This document shows, one piece after another, positions 36,405-45,883 of a stretch of DNA of 64,000 bases. The DNA is from Desulfogranum mediterraneum DSM 13871. Lineage in GTDB: Bacteria > Desulfobacterota > Desulfobulbia > Desulfobulbales > Desulfobulbaceae. How positions within the stretch are numbered: position 1 is the stretch's first letter; each line of letters begins with the position of its first letter. The position numbers were made by a program, and so were the translations under genes. Where the stretch lies: contig NZ_AUCW01000012.1 of NCBI RefSeq assembly GCF_000429965.1, forward strand, positions 124,001-188,000, in the 5' to 3' direction. The notes under the pieces were generated by a model. That model was given only the letters and a program-made list of their open reading frames with translations, searched no databases and had not been told where the DNA came from.

Positions 36405-36560
36405 GGGTACTTTGAAAAATGAAATTTTTCGATCAATATCAGATAAGCGCAGCCATGCCGAGGCATGTTTTTTTTTACCGCAGACATCTAACGGATACTC
36501 CGAGGATAAAATCTTTACCATAACGCAGAGATTGGAAGAAAAAGCAACTTGCAAGGTCGC
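36405..36560 (+). repeat. dispersed palindromic element, copy B
   Basis: Begins GGTACTTTGAAAAAT and ends GCAAGGTCGCC. The core shows TTTACCGCAGACAT, GATACTCCGAGGATAAAAT and CGCAGAGATTGGAAGAAAAA in the same order as the other copies, with a short extra GC hairpin (GCCATGCCGAGGCATG) inside. It lies upstream of the carbamoyltransferase gene. Confidence 0.75.
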
Positions 36561-36683
36561 CGGAGGAATCATCCAGGTTGCTTCAGACCCGGCCCGGCAG
36601 GTTGTGTTCTTGAAAGGACAAGACCTCATGCTAGTTATGGAGCTGCGGAAAACCATAAGATAAAACCTTAGGCGCTGACGACA

Positions 36684-36944
36684 CTAACGGCACCAACCCC
36701 CATGGTACATGGTAACGAAAGAATCATCAAACACAAGATTGGACTTTTCCATCTGACGGAAGAGCTTGGCAATGTTGGCAAATCCTGCCAAAGCATAGGG
36801 TTCTCCGGGGTTCAGCGTACCATCTGAAACAGCAATCAAAGGAGGTGGCATCGAGTCCCCTGTTGGCGGATGGCACACCAGGCAAAACCATAAAAACCGG
36901 ACCGAGGAAAGCACAAAACCAGCTCTGCCTGTCTCTACCGGCAA
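36684..36944 (-). pseudogene. possible gene remnant, unknown
   Basis: A minus-strand frame whose last 45 residues look protein-like (GEPYALAGFANIAKLFRQMEK, then FVTMYHGGWCR), while its beginning does not. No ribosome site or family is evident. It may be the 3' end of a gene destroyed by the repeats around it, or chance. Confidence 0.2.
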
Positions 36945-37137
36945 AAAAGGCCCTCCAGGTCAAACCCGGCCGGACAACATCTTAAAAAAACGTTTTTAGC
37001 TCAATAAGCGGCGTGCGAGCGTATGGCTTCACCACAAGCTATGGCCCCTTCCCGGGGTCGACCCTGTTGTACGGGATGAAAGAGAAAGTGACTCAGGAAT
37101 CGCTGATTCTCAAGGAGGCTGAACTGGAATCTCTTGA

Positions 37138-37277
37138 GGCTACCCTGAAAAATTTGATTTTTCGCTCAAGGTCAAGGCGCGCGATAAATTTCACCACAGG
37201 CATATATCTGATATTCCGAGGATAAAATTTTGAGTGCAACGCCGAGATTGGAAGAAAAAGCAATTTTTCAAGGTGGC
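37138..37277 (+). repeat. dispersed palindromic element, copy C (best preserved ends)
   Basis: About 140 bp. It starts GGCTACCCTGAAAAAT and ends ATTTTTCAAGGTGGC, so the tips form a terminal inverted repeat. Internal blocks are TCAAGGCGCGCGATAAATTT, TGATATTCCGAGGATAAAAT and GCCGAGATTGGAAGAAAAAG. A second left-end-like GGCTACCCTGAAGG starts at 37283. Confidence 0.8.
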
Positions 37278-37721
37278 ATTGAGGCTACCCTGAAGGCAGG
37301 AAACTTGACAGGGAAGTATCAGGAGAAGTTGCCCCCCAGCACCCTGGCTCTCTCGAATCAGAGGATACCTTGTATCTCACCACCCTGAAAGGAGCGGGGA
37401 AAGGCAACAGCAACTGGCAGCCACAACTGGCAGCCGCAACTTCTCGTCGATAGATCCTGCCAAGCCAGCCCTTGCCGAATTCTATCTTGCAATCCGTATT
37501 ATAGAGGCATAACAGGACGAAAGCAAGGCGGCCACGGAAAAACACCATCTGTAAACGCTTTCAGAAAACGGTCCTCCAAGACGCTTAGCTGCTCAGCCTT
37601 CGCAAGCTGAACGGTGCGCACTTACAAAAGAAGCAGGTGGCGGCAAAAATCCGGCCAAGCCCTGAAGTGGAAAACCTGCTCCCTATAGAGCCCTGAAGCA
37701 GGCTCAAAAAGGATCAGCACA

Positions 37722-37870
37722 ATGACAAAGCGTACCCAAAGGGAACACTCGGCAGCCTTTAAGGCAAAGGTTGCCTTGGCCGCCATAGCTGGTGACACGA
37801 CTCTGGCCGCACTGGCTCAACAGTTCGAGGTTCATCCCAGTCAGCCAACCACCTGAAAGCGGCAGCTGAG
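37722..37870 (+). pseudogene. IS3-family transposase OrfA fragment
   Basis: The first 45 codons read as the helix-turn-helix N-terminus of IS3-group OrfA (FKAKVALAAIAGDTTLAALA then QQFEVHP). A single-base deletion near 37845 brings a stop (37855) before the usual NxWK segment, which continues in another frame. The rest of the IS, including orfB and the ends, is missing. It marks past insertion between the repeats and the K+ channel gene. The region 37278-37721 shows no other gene. Confidence 0.7.
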
Positions 37871-37888
37871 CGAGGATCCACCCCATCT

Positions 37889-39592
37889 CTATTGCGTGAG
37901 CCTGAGGAACAGTTCCTCGTTATCTGCAGTGCCTATAAATATCAGCTCGTCGTTTGCAACAAGGATGGTTTCCGGTTCGGGGCTGACCTGGAGGCGGCCG
38001 TTTCGCCTGAGGGCAACGATGCTGCAGCCGGTCTTGTCCCTCACCCCGCTCTCCATGATGGAACGGCCATGGAAATAGGTACCGGCTTTCCTGTTGAACA
38101 CGATAAGTCCTTCGGTAAACAGAGAGACCTCATTTGGTCTGAGTAACTGAAAGATGGTTCCCGCCCCCAGGGAGGCATAGGACATAACCTGATCCGCACC
38201 TGCTGAATGGAGCTTGGAGACGTTGCGTTCGAGGATGGAACGGCTGATGATCTGGATATCCGGCCGCAACTGTCGGCAATAAAACGTCAGGTAGATATTC
38301 ATGTCATCACTGTGGGTGGTGACGATAACCGACCTTGCTGTTTTAATGCCTGCGGCTTCCAGGGTGTTGATGTCCGCCGCATCGCCGATAGTGAACTGTT
38401 CCTCGTTCTGATAGGTGACCTTGAGGGGACGTTTTTCAACTATCCGGTAATTGATGCCGTGTTCGGTCAGGGTCTTGGCGGCAGAGAGCCCGACCCGTCC
38501 TCCGCCGAGGATCAGAACATGATTGGTTGCGTCGGGCCCGCAGCAGTCGACGCCGAAACGGTCTTCAAAGGTCTTGAGTTGTTGTACCGTTCCGGATAGC
38601 ACCAGGATGGTATCCCCTGTCATGATCGTGTTGGGCGCCGATGGGCTGAAGATGCCTTTCTGCATTAAACCGATCGCCGTCACGCCGGTCAGGCTCCTGA
38701 TGTTTGCCTCAAGCAAGGTCTTCCCGACCAGCTCACTCTCCTTGACCGGCATTTCCGTGATCATGAGTTCTTCAAATCGACCAATGATATTGGCGGTCAT
38801 GCTCACGCCCTGGGTTCGTTTCGCCAGCTGTGTCCCAAGCATGTTCGTAAACTGGAAAACACTCGTGTTCCCTGAAAATTCAAGGATATCGATTGAATGC
38901 TCCCTGTCGGCGTTGGTAACGATGGGTACCACCCCGTCCACCTCTCTGATGGTAAAACAGATATTGGTGGAGATGAGGTCGTCATTTGTGACCACCACGA
39001 GAGAGGCGTCGGCGATACGCAGCGCTTCGTAGGTGCTCGGTTTATCGGGCTCGCCGATCACCACCATGTAGCCAAGGTCATGCAGTTCGTTGGCCAGCTG
39101 ATGGTCGGGCGTCACCAGGGCATATGGGATCTCATATTTAGTCAGCCGCTCGATCAGTCTTATGGAGATGGGATCATGGCTGGTCAGGATGACATGGTTG
39201 TTCATGTGCTCCGGCAAAACCCTGGGGATTTTTGCACGCTCCTGGGCTTCCAGCCAAGGGGTGTAAAAAAACTGGATAAAGATAAACGGCAGCATGATCA
39301 GCAGGAACAGCACTCCGGAGAAAAGAACGATCATTGTAAAGAGGAGGCCAAGGTCGCTGTGGAAGGTGATATCGCCGAAACCGAGGGTGGACATGACTGT
39401 CATGGTCCAATAGACACCGGTGATCCAGCTGAAGTCGCGACCTTCATAGATCATCAGTACGTGGAACAGTACCGAGTAGAGGCAGATGACAAAAAAGAGA
39501 AAGGTGAAAAATTTCCATAGCACGGCAAAGTTTCGCTGTGCTGTTTTATGGCGAAAGAAAAAGATAAGTTGGCTTGCCAGGGTTTTCATCAA
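37889..39592 (-). CDS. potassium channel with two RCK (TrkA-N/TrkA-C) modules
   Basis: A 567-residue inner-membrane protein. Two helices (about 26-48 and 82-110) flank a pore loop with the filter TLGFGD (69-74). Two RCK modules follow: NHVILTSHDPISIRL (about 131) with a TrkA-C domain (about 275-350), then NHVLILGGGRVGLSAAKTL (about 361) with a second TrkA-C to the end. In the first module the nucleotide-binding glycines are largely replaced, so only the second is likely to bind NAD(H) or ATP. It would gate K+ (or a similar cation) flow in response to ligand. It is monocistronic and ends close to the IS3 remnant. Confidence 0.9.
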   Translation of the reverse strand: MMKTLASQLIFFFRHKTAQRNFAVLWKFFTFLFFVICLYSVLFHVLMIYEGRDFSWITGVYWTMTVMSTLGFGDITFHSDLGLLFTMIVLFSGVLFLLIMLPFIFIQFFYTPWLEAQERAKIPRVLPEHMNNHVILTSHDPISIRLIERLTKYEIPYALVTPDHQLANELHDLGYMVVIGEPDKPSTYEALRIADASLVVVTNDDLISTNICFTIREVDGVVPIVTNADREHSIDILEFSGNTSVFQFTNMLGTQLAKRTQGVSMTANIIGRFEELMITEMPVKESELVGKTLLEANIRSLTGVTAIGLMQKGIFSPSAPNTIMTGDTILVLSGTVQQLKTFEDRFGVDCCGPDATNHVLILGGGRVGLSAAKTLTEHGINYRIVEKRPLKVTYQNEEQFTIGDAADINTLEAAGIKTARSVIVTTHSDDMNIYLTFYCRQLRPDIQIISRSILERNVSKLHSAGADQVMSYASLGAGTIFQLLRPNEVSLFTEGLIVFNRKAGTYFHGRSIMESGVRDKTGCSIVALRRNGRLQVSPEPETILVANDELIFIGTADNEELFLRLTQ

Positions 39593-39804
39593 TGGTTACG
39601 GGCTGGGGTTATGATTACCGGTCCTCAGGACACCAGGCATATGACTGCAATGGGTTAAAGTTAGCCGTTTTCGGCTTATTTATCCATGGCTCAAATCGAC
39701 AGCCGGACATTTTCTACCGTTCAACCGAGCACTATTTCAGGGCCTGGAGACCCTCTGACGCAGGTTCTCTTTGCGGTGCATAGAGGGTTCTCTTTGTGAG
39801 TTCC

Positions 39805-39848
39805 GGGGACAGGATACCTCATTCGGTTGAGTTAGGTATCCTGTCCCC
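39805..39848. repeat. REP-like hairpin with 15-bp arms
   Basis: GGGGACAGGATACCT (39805-39819), 14-nt loop, AGGTATCCTGTCCCC (39834-39848). Sequences with the GGGGACAGG tip are often spread in genomes by REP-associated (RAYT) transposases; none is encoded here. No T-run follows. Confidence 0.55.
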
Positions 39849-40044
39849 GTAACGTTCAGTGGTATAAAAGTGTTGCCTCCCCGCTACCATTTCCCCAAAT
39901 TCTAACCGTAAAGGCCGTTGATAAACTATCTTGTTGCCAAAATGACTCTCTCACCCTAATGAAATTAAGCAGCTACACGAAGACGCGTCTGTCTTTACCC
40001 TTTAATATTGAACAGATAGCATGGTCCGGCCCCGTCTCGGTGGC

Positions 40045-40508
40045 CAGTCTCGCGTGCCACCTCCTCCGAGGTGGTTGGTACAACACCATCGCCATCACCT
40101 GCGGCATCGATGTCCAGCTTCAATGTAGCCACCTCCTCCGAGGTGGTTGGTACCGGGGACTCGAAGTATATGGACGTTCCGGATAAGCTTCAATGTAGCC
40201 ACCTCCTCCGAGGTGGTTGGTACTAGGGCGTATCTGTATTGTCTTCAAACAGTATCTCGCTTCAATGTAGCCACCTCCTCCGAGGTGGTTGGTACTGGTG
40301 AACGACGGTGGCTCCATCCCGCCCTGCTTGCTTCAATGTAGCCACCTCCTCCGAGGTGGTTGGTACCCTAAACACCGGTTGGTGCTATTACGGATCGAAG
40401 CTTCAATGTAGCCACCTCCTCCGAGGTGGTTGGTACATACGTCAACGGCGCCCAGTGCCCTGCAGTGGATCGCTTCAATGTAGCCACCTCCTCCGAGGTG
40501 GTTGGTAC
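40045..40508 (-). CRISPR. CRISPR array, type I-G, seven 37-bp repeats and six spacers
   Basis: Repeats are at 40045-40081 (degenerate), 40117-40153, 40187-40223, 40259-40295, 40330-40366, 40400-40436 and 40472-40508. Spacers are 33-35 bp. Each repeat holds the hairpin CCACCTC-CTCC-GAGGTGG. Read on the minus strand the repeat ends in ATTGAAGC, a good 8-nt crRNA 5' handle. The copy at 40045 has lost that end, as expected for the repeat farthest from the leader. The array is therefore transcribed on the minus strand, in the same direction as the cas genes that precede it. Confidence 0.97.
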
Positions 40509-40628
40509 TGCTATCAAATAAATGTATTTTATTTCAAATAATTAACCAGAAAGAAAGCGAACCTATCTCACAGCTTCTCGGTATTTCCTTATCCATTGCT
40601 CATATCAACATAACTTGTTGTTTTTCCA
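40509..40628 (-). promoter_or_regulatory. AT-rich CRISPR leader
   Basis: 120 bp between the last cas gene and the intact end of the array, very A/T-rich next to the first repeat (AAATGTATTTTATTTC). Position and composition fit a leader with the array promoter. Confidence 0.65.
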
Positions 40629-41327
40629 TCATCGCGATCCTCCCTGGATTTTATGGGTAATATCGGTTCGCGCAGGTTCAAAGTAGCCCATCTGGCCATT
40701 GCGAGCGACATTGGCCGAATAGCGGACCCCGCCCCAATCAGTGGTCTGGGCCTGTGCCACAGCCCTCACTCCCCCCATATCCAATGGGACGGACCACGTT
40801 ACCCAGCTATAATAATCTCTGCGCGGACCTGCCCCTGTCACCGGAAGTGACTCCGCCGCCAACCATTGGCCAGCCAGAACACCACGGTGAGGTGACGAGT
40901 CAGGGGCTTTATCGCCGCCAGAGTTTGCAGATAATTTAACCGAAATAGGATCCCAGCCCAGACTGGTCACGTTATCCTTGTTCACCCATGGGTGATTGAG
41001 CCCCTCCTCGATATTGTTCCGTTCAACGCTTCCCAGCATTTGCTTGATCACTCCTGTAAAGCTGACCCTTCCAGCAGTACGATCAAGGGCTGCTTTTTCA
41101 CCCCTGAACCCTGTGGGTAGATTATCCAAGATATCACTACCCTGATTTAGATACTCAACCAGGATGTCGATCACCTCCTGCTCATTATATCCAAGAATAA
41201 TAGGATGTTTTTCACACCAGTACATCTGGACGTCAACACCGGATCGGTCGAGTATGTATATGACCCCGACTGCGGCCAGCCACCCTTGTGTGTTATCTTC
41301 TCTCAGCCCGACCATCTCATACTGCAT
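40629..41327 (-). CDS. short Cas8-like type I-G protein (Csb3 / Cas3-extension type)
   Basis: A 232-residue protein at the end of the cas operon. The N-terminus (MVGLREDNTQGWLAAVGVIYI) matches the GL-NP-GFLAALGLL pattern that begins several small I-G proteins. A later block (LGWDPISVKLSA, then GVLAGQWLAAESLPVTG) is also characteristic. It is far shorter than Csx17, the usual I-G large subunit of about 700 residues, and shows no similarity to it by eye. It may be the complete Cas8-type subunit of this variant or an extension of Cas3. The ATG at 41327 overlaps the end of cas3 by 11 bp; a longer frame to 41402 lies inside cas3 and is not favoured. The name rests on memory of the family. Confidence 0.6.
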   Translation of the reverse strand: MQYEMVGLREDNTQGWLAAVGVIYILDRSGVDVQMYWCEKHPIILGYNEQEVIDILVEYLNQGSDILDNLPTGFRGEKAALDRTAGRVSFTGVIKQMLGSVERNNIEEGLNHPWVNKDNVTSLGWDPISVKLSANSGGDKAPDSSPHRGVLAGQWLAAESLPVTGAGPRRDYYSWVTWSVPLDMGGVRAVAQAQTTDWGGVRYSANVARNGQMGYFEPARTDITHKIQGGSR

Positions 41328-43578
41328 TGTTTTGCTCCTGTTCACTCTGAATCCAGTCTGAAAGGCGAACCAGGGCTTCGAGGTAGGCCAAGCCCCAGGC
41401 ACCGTATTCTTCGTTTAGCCGGTCCGTCATGTTTCCCCAGGTTGGTCCACCAGCTTTATTCCACAGTGACTCATCACCGCCGATAGGCAACACTACCCGG
41501 GCATATCCATGATGGGTTGCTACCAAGTACTTGAGCAGGTCTGAAGAGTTATCTGGCAACATTGTCACCGAAGCTACTTCATGACGCCACCCCTTGGGTA
41601 AACCAGACCACTCACGAGCAATACGTGCTGCCCAGGGGGATGGATGTCCCGACTTAGCTAGCACTTTCTCACGGGAACCTAACAGCACCTGAAACCTTGG
41701 ATCCTGCTTTCCGATGTCGTGGAGACGAGAAGCTTCATGAACTACAGGTTCATCCGTCAGTGCACTAGCCACATCTCCTACACCGGCCAGATGCTCTTCA
41801 AGTTGAACCTCCCGGCCATTGGTTCGTGGATTTGATGATGTTATAACCAAACCTCTGGGGTATGGTGTCGCTACCGGATTCTTCACTTCCAGATCTAACT
41901 GGTCGAGCAAGGAGTCAACATCGTCCTCCTCTGTTGCCCCGATGAGCCTGATCCTTGCTCCTACTCGATTCCCAATGTCCTCGACTGGTTCGCGACTACC
42001 AGGATTCCACCCCCACTCTCCATAGCCCCCATACCCGGCAGGCACCACAACCAGGTCCCCTGGCTTGATATTCAGCCCTCTGACAACATTCTCGCCGACC
42101 ACAACATATCGCCTGCCTAGCCACTGCCGGACCTCATAATAGGGGCAAGGCATTACCTCTGCCATGACTGGTGGGGCAGCGTCGACAATGTCTACCCACT
42201 GGTCGACGGGAGCATCAAGATCAGCTCGCCAAACTACAGAGACACTGATCGTGTCCGAATTCTCACCATGGAGCCACGAGGCAATATCTACTTCCACCTG
42301 TGGATTCGTCTGCCGAAGTTGTCTCAAATCACTAGCAGTAAAAGGTCTAACCTCCTCGACATCCCGTTGCGGTGGGGATGTTTCCGCCAAGACCTTGTCC
42401 ATAGCAGAAATACCAAAGTCGACACCTTTGTTCTTGCCCTTGCCGGTCTGAGCTTTATTCAGCCACGCCATCGTCTTGTTGAGCAGGGATTTCCCATAAA
42501 CTCTACACTCTTCACTCTTTGCCAGTTTTTCATGAACAACCACTGCACTAGAACTACCAAGCTCCCCAAGCCGGTCCAGACGGCCAAATCTCTGCCTCAG
42601 GGCATCAATCGTAGCACTCTGAGTAACTAGAGCATCAAAGTCCAGGTCTGCTCCGACCTCGATAGTTTGTGTCGCAACTACAAACAAGGGCCGGCGATCC
42701 TCCCGGCTACCGCTCAAAATCCGTGGCAAATACTCAGCCAGGATCCTGTCCTTATCAACAAATCTGATTCTCCCGGTGAGAAGCACCTTATCACCTCCCA
42801 GCCTCTCAAACACCTGTCTAGCATATTTAGTGGTGTTACAGATGACACCCACAACCCCTTCAATGTCCTGCTGGAGCCCTTTCGCTTCCGCTACCATCTT
42901 GGTAACAAAACCGGCCCTATCACTCTTGACGAGACGGGCCCATTTTTTACTCTCTAAACGCTTCTTAACGACGGGATGAACATGATCCTCATCAGACAAA
43001 GAGAGTGTCTCTCCCTCTCCAATGGGCGTCGCTGTCATGGCAATTACATGCCAAGAATGTGCCTCTTCGACTCGCAGCTTTATGATGGCCTCCAGCGTCT
43101 TGGCAAATGGAGTGGATATGTGGGCTTCATCAAGGACCAGAAGGGCATCGTTCCCGATCAGGGCGGCATGTATCGGCGCCACTCGACTGCTAACCCCATA
43201 GCCCCGCCATAACAACCTCGACCCAGCCTGATCAACGGTGGAGACAATCACCGAGTGCTTGTTCGGCTCCATCATCCAGCTGTTGTCGATCGTCACCCCG
43301 CCACGCATCTTGACCACATTGCACCCAAGCTCCTTAGCGTAATCGGTGACACTATCAACAATCAGTCTTCGGTCGACTATATATATCAGCCTCTTGGGCA
43401 CATCAATTTCATGCAGGGCGGCCCAATGCCATATCGCGATGATCGCCGTTTTACCACAGCCAGTGGGAACCGATATGGATGAGGGAAATTGACCATCGGC
43501 AATTTTATTAGCCAGATGTGCCTGCCAGGGGAATGGAGGATAGCCATGATTCTCTTGATACCAATTAAAAAAATCCAA
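41317..43578 (-). CDS. cas3: Cas3 helicase-nuclease, type I-G, HD domain at the C-terminus
   Basis: A protein of about 753 residues. The N-terminal superfamily 2 helicase has Walker A VPTGCGKTA, the DEAH box LVLDEAHIS, motif III MTATP and motif VI RQRFGRLDR. The C-terminal HD nuclease has HEASRLHDIGK, RHEVAS and ATHHGYA as metal ligands. Helicase-then-HD order is the reverse of most Cas3 proteins and is typical of I-U/I-G. The start is taken as TTG 43578, because csb2 stops at 43596 and GGGAGGAG lies between at perfect distance. An in-frame ATG at 43614 would overlap csb2 but lacks a good ribosome site. It unwinds and degrades target DNA after Cascade recruitment. Confidence 0.93.
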   Translation of the reverse strand: MDFFNWYQENHGYPPFPWQAHLANKIADGQFPSSISVPTGCGKTAIIAIWHWAALHEIDVPKRLIYIVDRRLIVDSVTDYAKELGCNVVKMRGGVTIDNSWMMEPNKHSVIVSTVDQAGSRLLWRGYGVSSRVAPIHAALIGNDALLVLDEAHISTPFAKTLEAIIKLRVEEAHSWHVIAMTATPIGEGETLSLSDEDHVHPVVKKRLESKKWARLVKSDRAGFVTKMVAEAKGLQQDIEGVVGVICNTTKYARQVFERLGGDKVLLTGRIRFVDKDRILAEYLPRILSGSREDRRPLFVVATQTIEVGADLDFDALVTQSATIDALRQRFGRLDRLGELGSSSAVVVHEKLAKSEECRVYGKSLLNKTMAWLNKAQTGKGKNKGVDFGISAMDKVLAETSPPQRDVEEVRPFTASDLRQLRQTNPQVEVDIASWLHGENSDTISVSVVWRADLDAPVDQWVDIVDAAPPVMAEVMPCPYYEVRQWLGRRYVVVGENVVRGLNIKPGDLVVVPAGYGGYGEWGWNPGSREPVEDIGNRVGARIRLIGATEEDDVDSLLDQLDLEVKNPVATPYPRGLVITSSNPRTNGREVQLEEHLAGVGDVASALTDEPVVHEASRLHDIGKQDPRFQVLLGSREKVLAKSGHPSPWAARIAREWSGLPKGWRHEVASVTMLPDNSSDLLKYLVATHHGYARVVLPIGGDESLWNKAGGPTWGNMTDRLNEEYGAWGLAYLEALVRLSDWIQSEQEQNNAV

Positions 43579-43595
43579 GTCTGCTCCTCCCTTAA

Positions 43596-44849
43596 TTAAC
43601 TTAGCGGGCGACATAGGCCACCGCCGAAGTACCGATCGGCCCCGATCAACAATGGACCTACTATCGGTTCCGCCCACTCGATCAGCGCATGGGTGATGAA
43701 TCGATTGCCACGTCGTGATGGGTACTTCCTGGCATTGGCGGCACCTTTTACTTGAGAATGATTACTGCACATGATCCTTTCCGGCTTGGGCAACCCCATG
43801 GCACTCAGACTGTTCGCCACGACCATCTCCGGAGGAAAAGTCTTCTTTGGCCATCGATCCAGGGCAATTGGTGTGACCGTGGACCAGATGGGAGATGGGC
43901 GGCTCCATGTAGACCTTCTCAATCCCTTCAAGCCGACTTGGTCGATCTCGAGTTTGAGACCATTGAGTTCGGTGACCCGCATCAGTAAGGATCCCAGCAG
44001 ACCTCGCTCCTCCAAAGAGACATCAGATGGTACCCAGCACCCTAACCCCAATATCCTGCCACTGGCAAACCTGTGGCCGACGTCTGGGATCGCTGCCCAG
44101 GCAACATGGCGATGATCACCATGTCCATGAATAAATGCAGGCATATCGTCACTGGCTTTGCTCATGACTGCTCTGCGCATTTTATCTGTCCATTGCGGTG
44201 CCCTTGAGAGATCCAGCTGATACTCCGGACGAAGCACCATTAAATCGCCCCACTCTGTCGAGGGGTGGATATTTGCTGTATTTGAGTATCCTGAGACAGG
44301 AGCTTGAGTACTTTTCACTCCCCGGTTGAATGACTCTACAAGATCGTTGAGCCTACCCTGGTACGGTACCCTCATCAGCACCTCTCCCTGGTCATCGGGG
44401 ATCCAGGAAATATATACTGACTCGGCATCGACTAGTGTCCCTCTGGCCAAACTTGCAGCACGTCCTATGTGGGTAATGAGTTCGACTATTTCCCGCAACG
44501 GCTCAACCGCATCGGCAGGGACGTCACTCCAGACATAAGTAACCACAGGGGATTGGGGGTGGACAGTTGGCAGGTATCTTCTGGCTCCTTGGTGATAACG
44601 GTTACTTCTCCGGTAATTTTCCGGGACGAACCGGACTGGGGCAGCATACATGGTAGCCTCACTTGCCTGTATCCCAGGTGCAGACTCCAGGCAGGTAAGA
44701 ACACCCATATCCTTGCCGGTTTCGGCAGCAGTTGCAACAAGGGCTTGGAATACCCGATCAGGTGCTGGAGGCCACTCACCGTATCTGGGGCCGGAAGGGC
44801 TGGCTAATTGAGGTGTGACCAGAAACTCGATCTGGACCGCTACATCCAT
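43596..44849 (-). CDS. csb2: Csb2 (GSU0054 family), Cas5-Cas6 fusion of type I-G
   Basis: A 417-residue protein with a RAMP N-terminus (VAVQIEFLVTPQLASPSGPRYGEWPPAPDRVFQALVA; such a WPP-P-R-FQALVA line is a hallmark of Csb2). A second RAMP half has Gly-rich segments (GAANARKYPSRRGNRFITHA, GADRYFGGGLCRPL). It is expected to cut the repeat RNA, as Cas6 does, and to hold the crRNA 5' handle, as Cas5 does. Start and upstream stop share one base (TGATG), so it is coupled to csb1. Length and order csb1-csb2-cas3 agree with known I-G loci. Confidence 0.9.
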   Translation of the reverse strand: MDVAVQIEFLVTPQLASPSGPRYGEWPPAPDRVFQALVATAAETGKDMGVLTCLESAPGIQASEATMYAAPVRFVPENYRRSNRYHQGARRYLPTVHPQSPVVTYVWSDVPADAVEPLREIVELITHIGRAASLARGTLVDAESVYISWIPDDQGEVLMRVPYQGRLNDLVESFNRGVKSTQAPVSGYSNTANIHPSTEWGDLMVLRPEYQLDLSRAPQWTDKMRRAVMSKASDDMPAFIHGHGDHRHVAWAAIPDVGHRFASGRILGLGCWVPSDVSLEERGLLGSLLMRVTELNGLKLEIDQVGLKGLRRSTWSRPSPIWSTVTPIALDRWPKKTFPPEMVVANSLSAMGLPKPERIMCSNHSQVKGAANARKYPSRRGNRFITHALIEWAEPIVGPLLIGADRYFGGGLCRPLS

Positions 44850-45883
44850 CAGACACCTCCTTTTGCTGCCAACCTCTCCAGTGCTGGTCCAGCCTTCAAC
44901 TGAACAGGTTCACTTGCAAACTCCAGTCCCTTCTCTGCGGCCTTGGCGATGGCCCCCTGAAGTTTGTCTGTAGCAGTGTCAAGATCTACAGGTTTTTTTG
45001 AGCCGTCCGAAGAGACCAGCTGTGCATCCCTGCTGGTGGTATACAATTCACAGCCTGATCGGAGATCCAGCCGATCCATAACTCTGGCGATTCCCACCAA
45101 CGCCAACTGGAAGAGCACCTCACAACCTGCCTTATCCCTCTCCTGGTCAATGTCTCCGTTGTTGTCAGGGAAGTGATACCGACTGAGACGAGTCAGGGAT
45201 ATCGCCCCGTTTAACTCGATCCTGTCAATGAACACCCCCTTCTTATCGGAACTCGGCACGTCTCCATGTCCAAGTTCTGAGGGTTTCTTCCCACTAGTGT
45301 CAGGCTGCAGTATACCGTCAATCACCGCATGTTTTTCGTTATCTGCGGTGATGCCAAGTGGATCAATTCTCTGGGTGCAATGCATTGCAGTCTGGACCCC
45401 GTAGCCCCAGATCTCACAGGAGACCGACCTTGCAATTTTAGAGCCAGTGCCGGCGTCGCCACCGTGTGAATCCCATCCGCCAAGCAGCAGTGTCAACGGG
45501 GCATGTTTGTAGAGGGCTGTTGCGTTAGTGGTCGTACTGGCCAGAACTTTTGCACCGATATCTGACTGTCGCCAAGAGGTATCATCGAGGAGGGAGTCTC
45601 TCAGGATAGCGTCATAGACCCGATGTGGGAGCTCGTGTACGGAGAGAACTCGATCACCGACGCTGGTGGTGATTGAGGGTAGAATATCAAGGCCATGAAG
45701 TTCCGCCTCAATTCTATTCGCGAAGGAGCCGACAGAGTCTACCTGCACCGCCTCGGCCTTGCCGGTCGCCTTGTCGTAGCCTACGAGGTTGTGCCCTGTG
45801 TCTGCAAATGTCGCAGGGTAAATATGTTTGGACCCGTTTATTGATTCGAGCGCCGCCTTAATCGAAATTGCCACATCAGTCAT
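44849..45883 (-). CDS. csb1: Csb1 (GSU0053 family), Cas7 backbone of type I-G Cascade
   Basis: A 344-residue RAMP protein, first gene of the cas operon. Recognisable parts are IYPATFADTGHN near the start, SVGDRVLSVHELPHRVYDAILRD, HAPLTLLLGGWDSHGG and SLTRLSRYHFPDN, all in the order seen in Csb1 proteins. Several copies line the crRNA spacer in the effector complex. AGGAGAGG before the ATG is a strong ribosome site. Upstream (45884-46383) there is no cas1, cas2 or cas4. Confidence 0.9.
   Translation of the reverse strand: MTDVAISIKAALESINGSKHIYPATFADTGHNLVGYDKATGKAEAVQVDSVGSFANRIEAELHGLDILPSITTSVGDRVLSVHELPHRVYDAILRDSLLDDTSWRQSDIGAKVLASTTTNATALYKHAPLTLLLGGWDSHGGDAGTGSKIARSVSCEIWGYGVQTAMHCTQRIDPLGITADNEKHAVIDGILQPDTSGKKPSELGHGDVPSSDKKGVFIDRIELNGAISLTRLSRYHFPDNNGDIDQERDKAGCEVLFQLALVGIARVMDRLDLRSGCELYTTSRDAQLVSSDGSKKPVDLDTATDKLQGAIAKAAEKGLEFASEPVQLKAGPALERLAAKGGV

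Noticed and set aside
40629-41402. A truncated csx17 gene
   Set aside because: The protein has a coherent start and end and does not resemble Csx17 by eye; it is better read as a different, short family.
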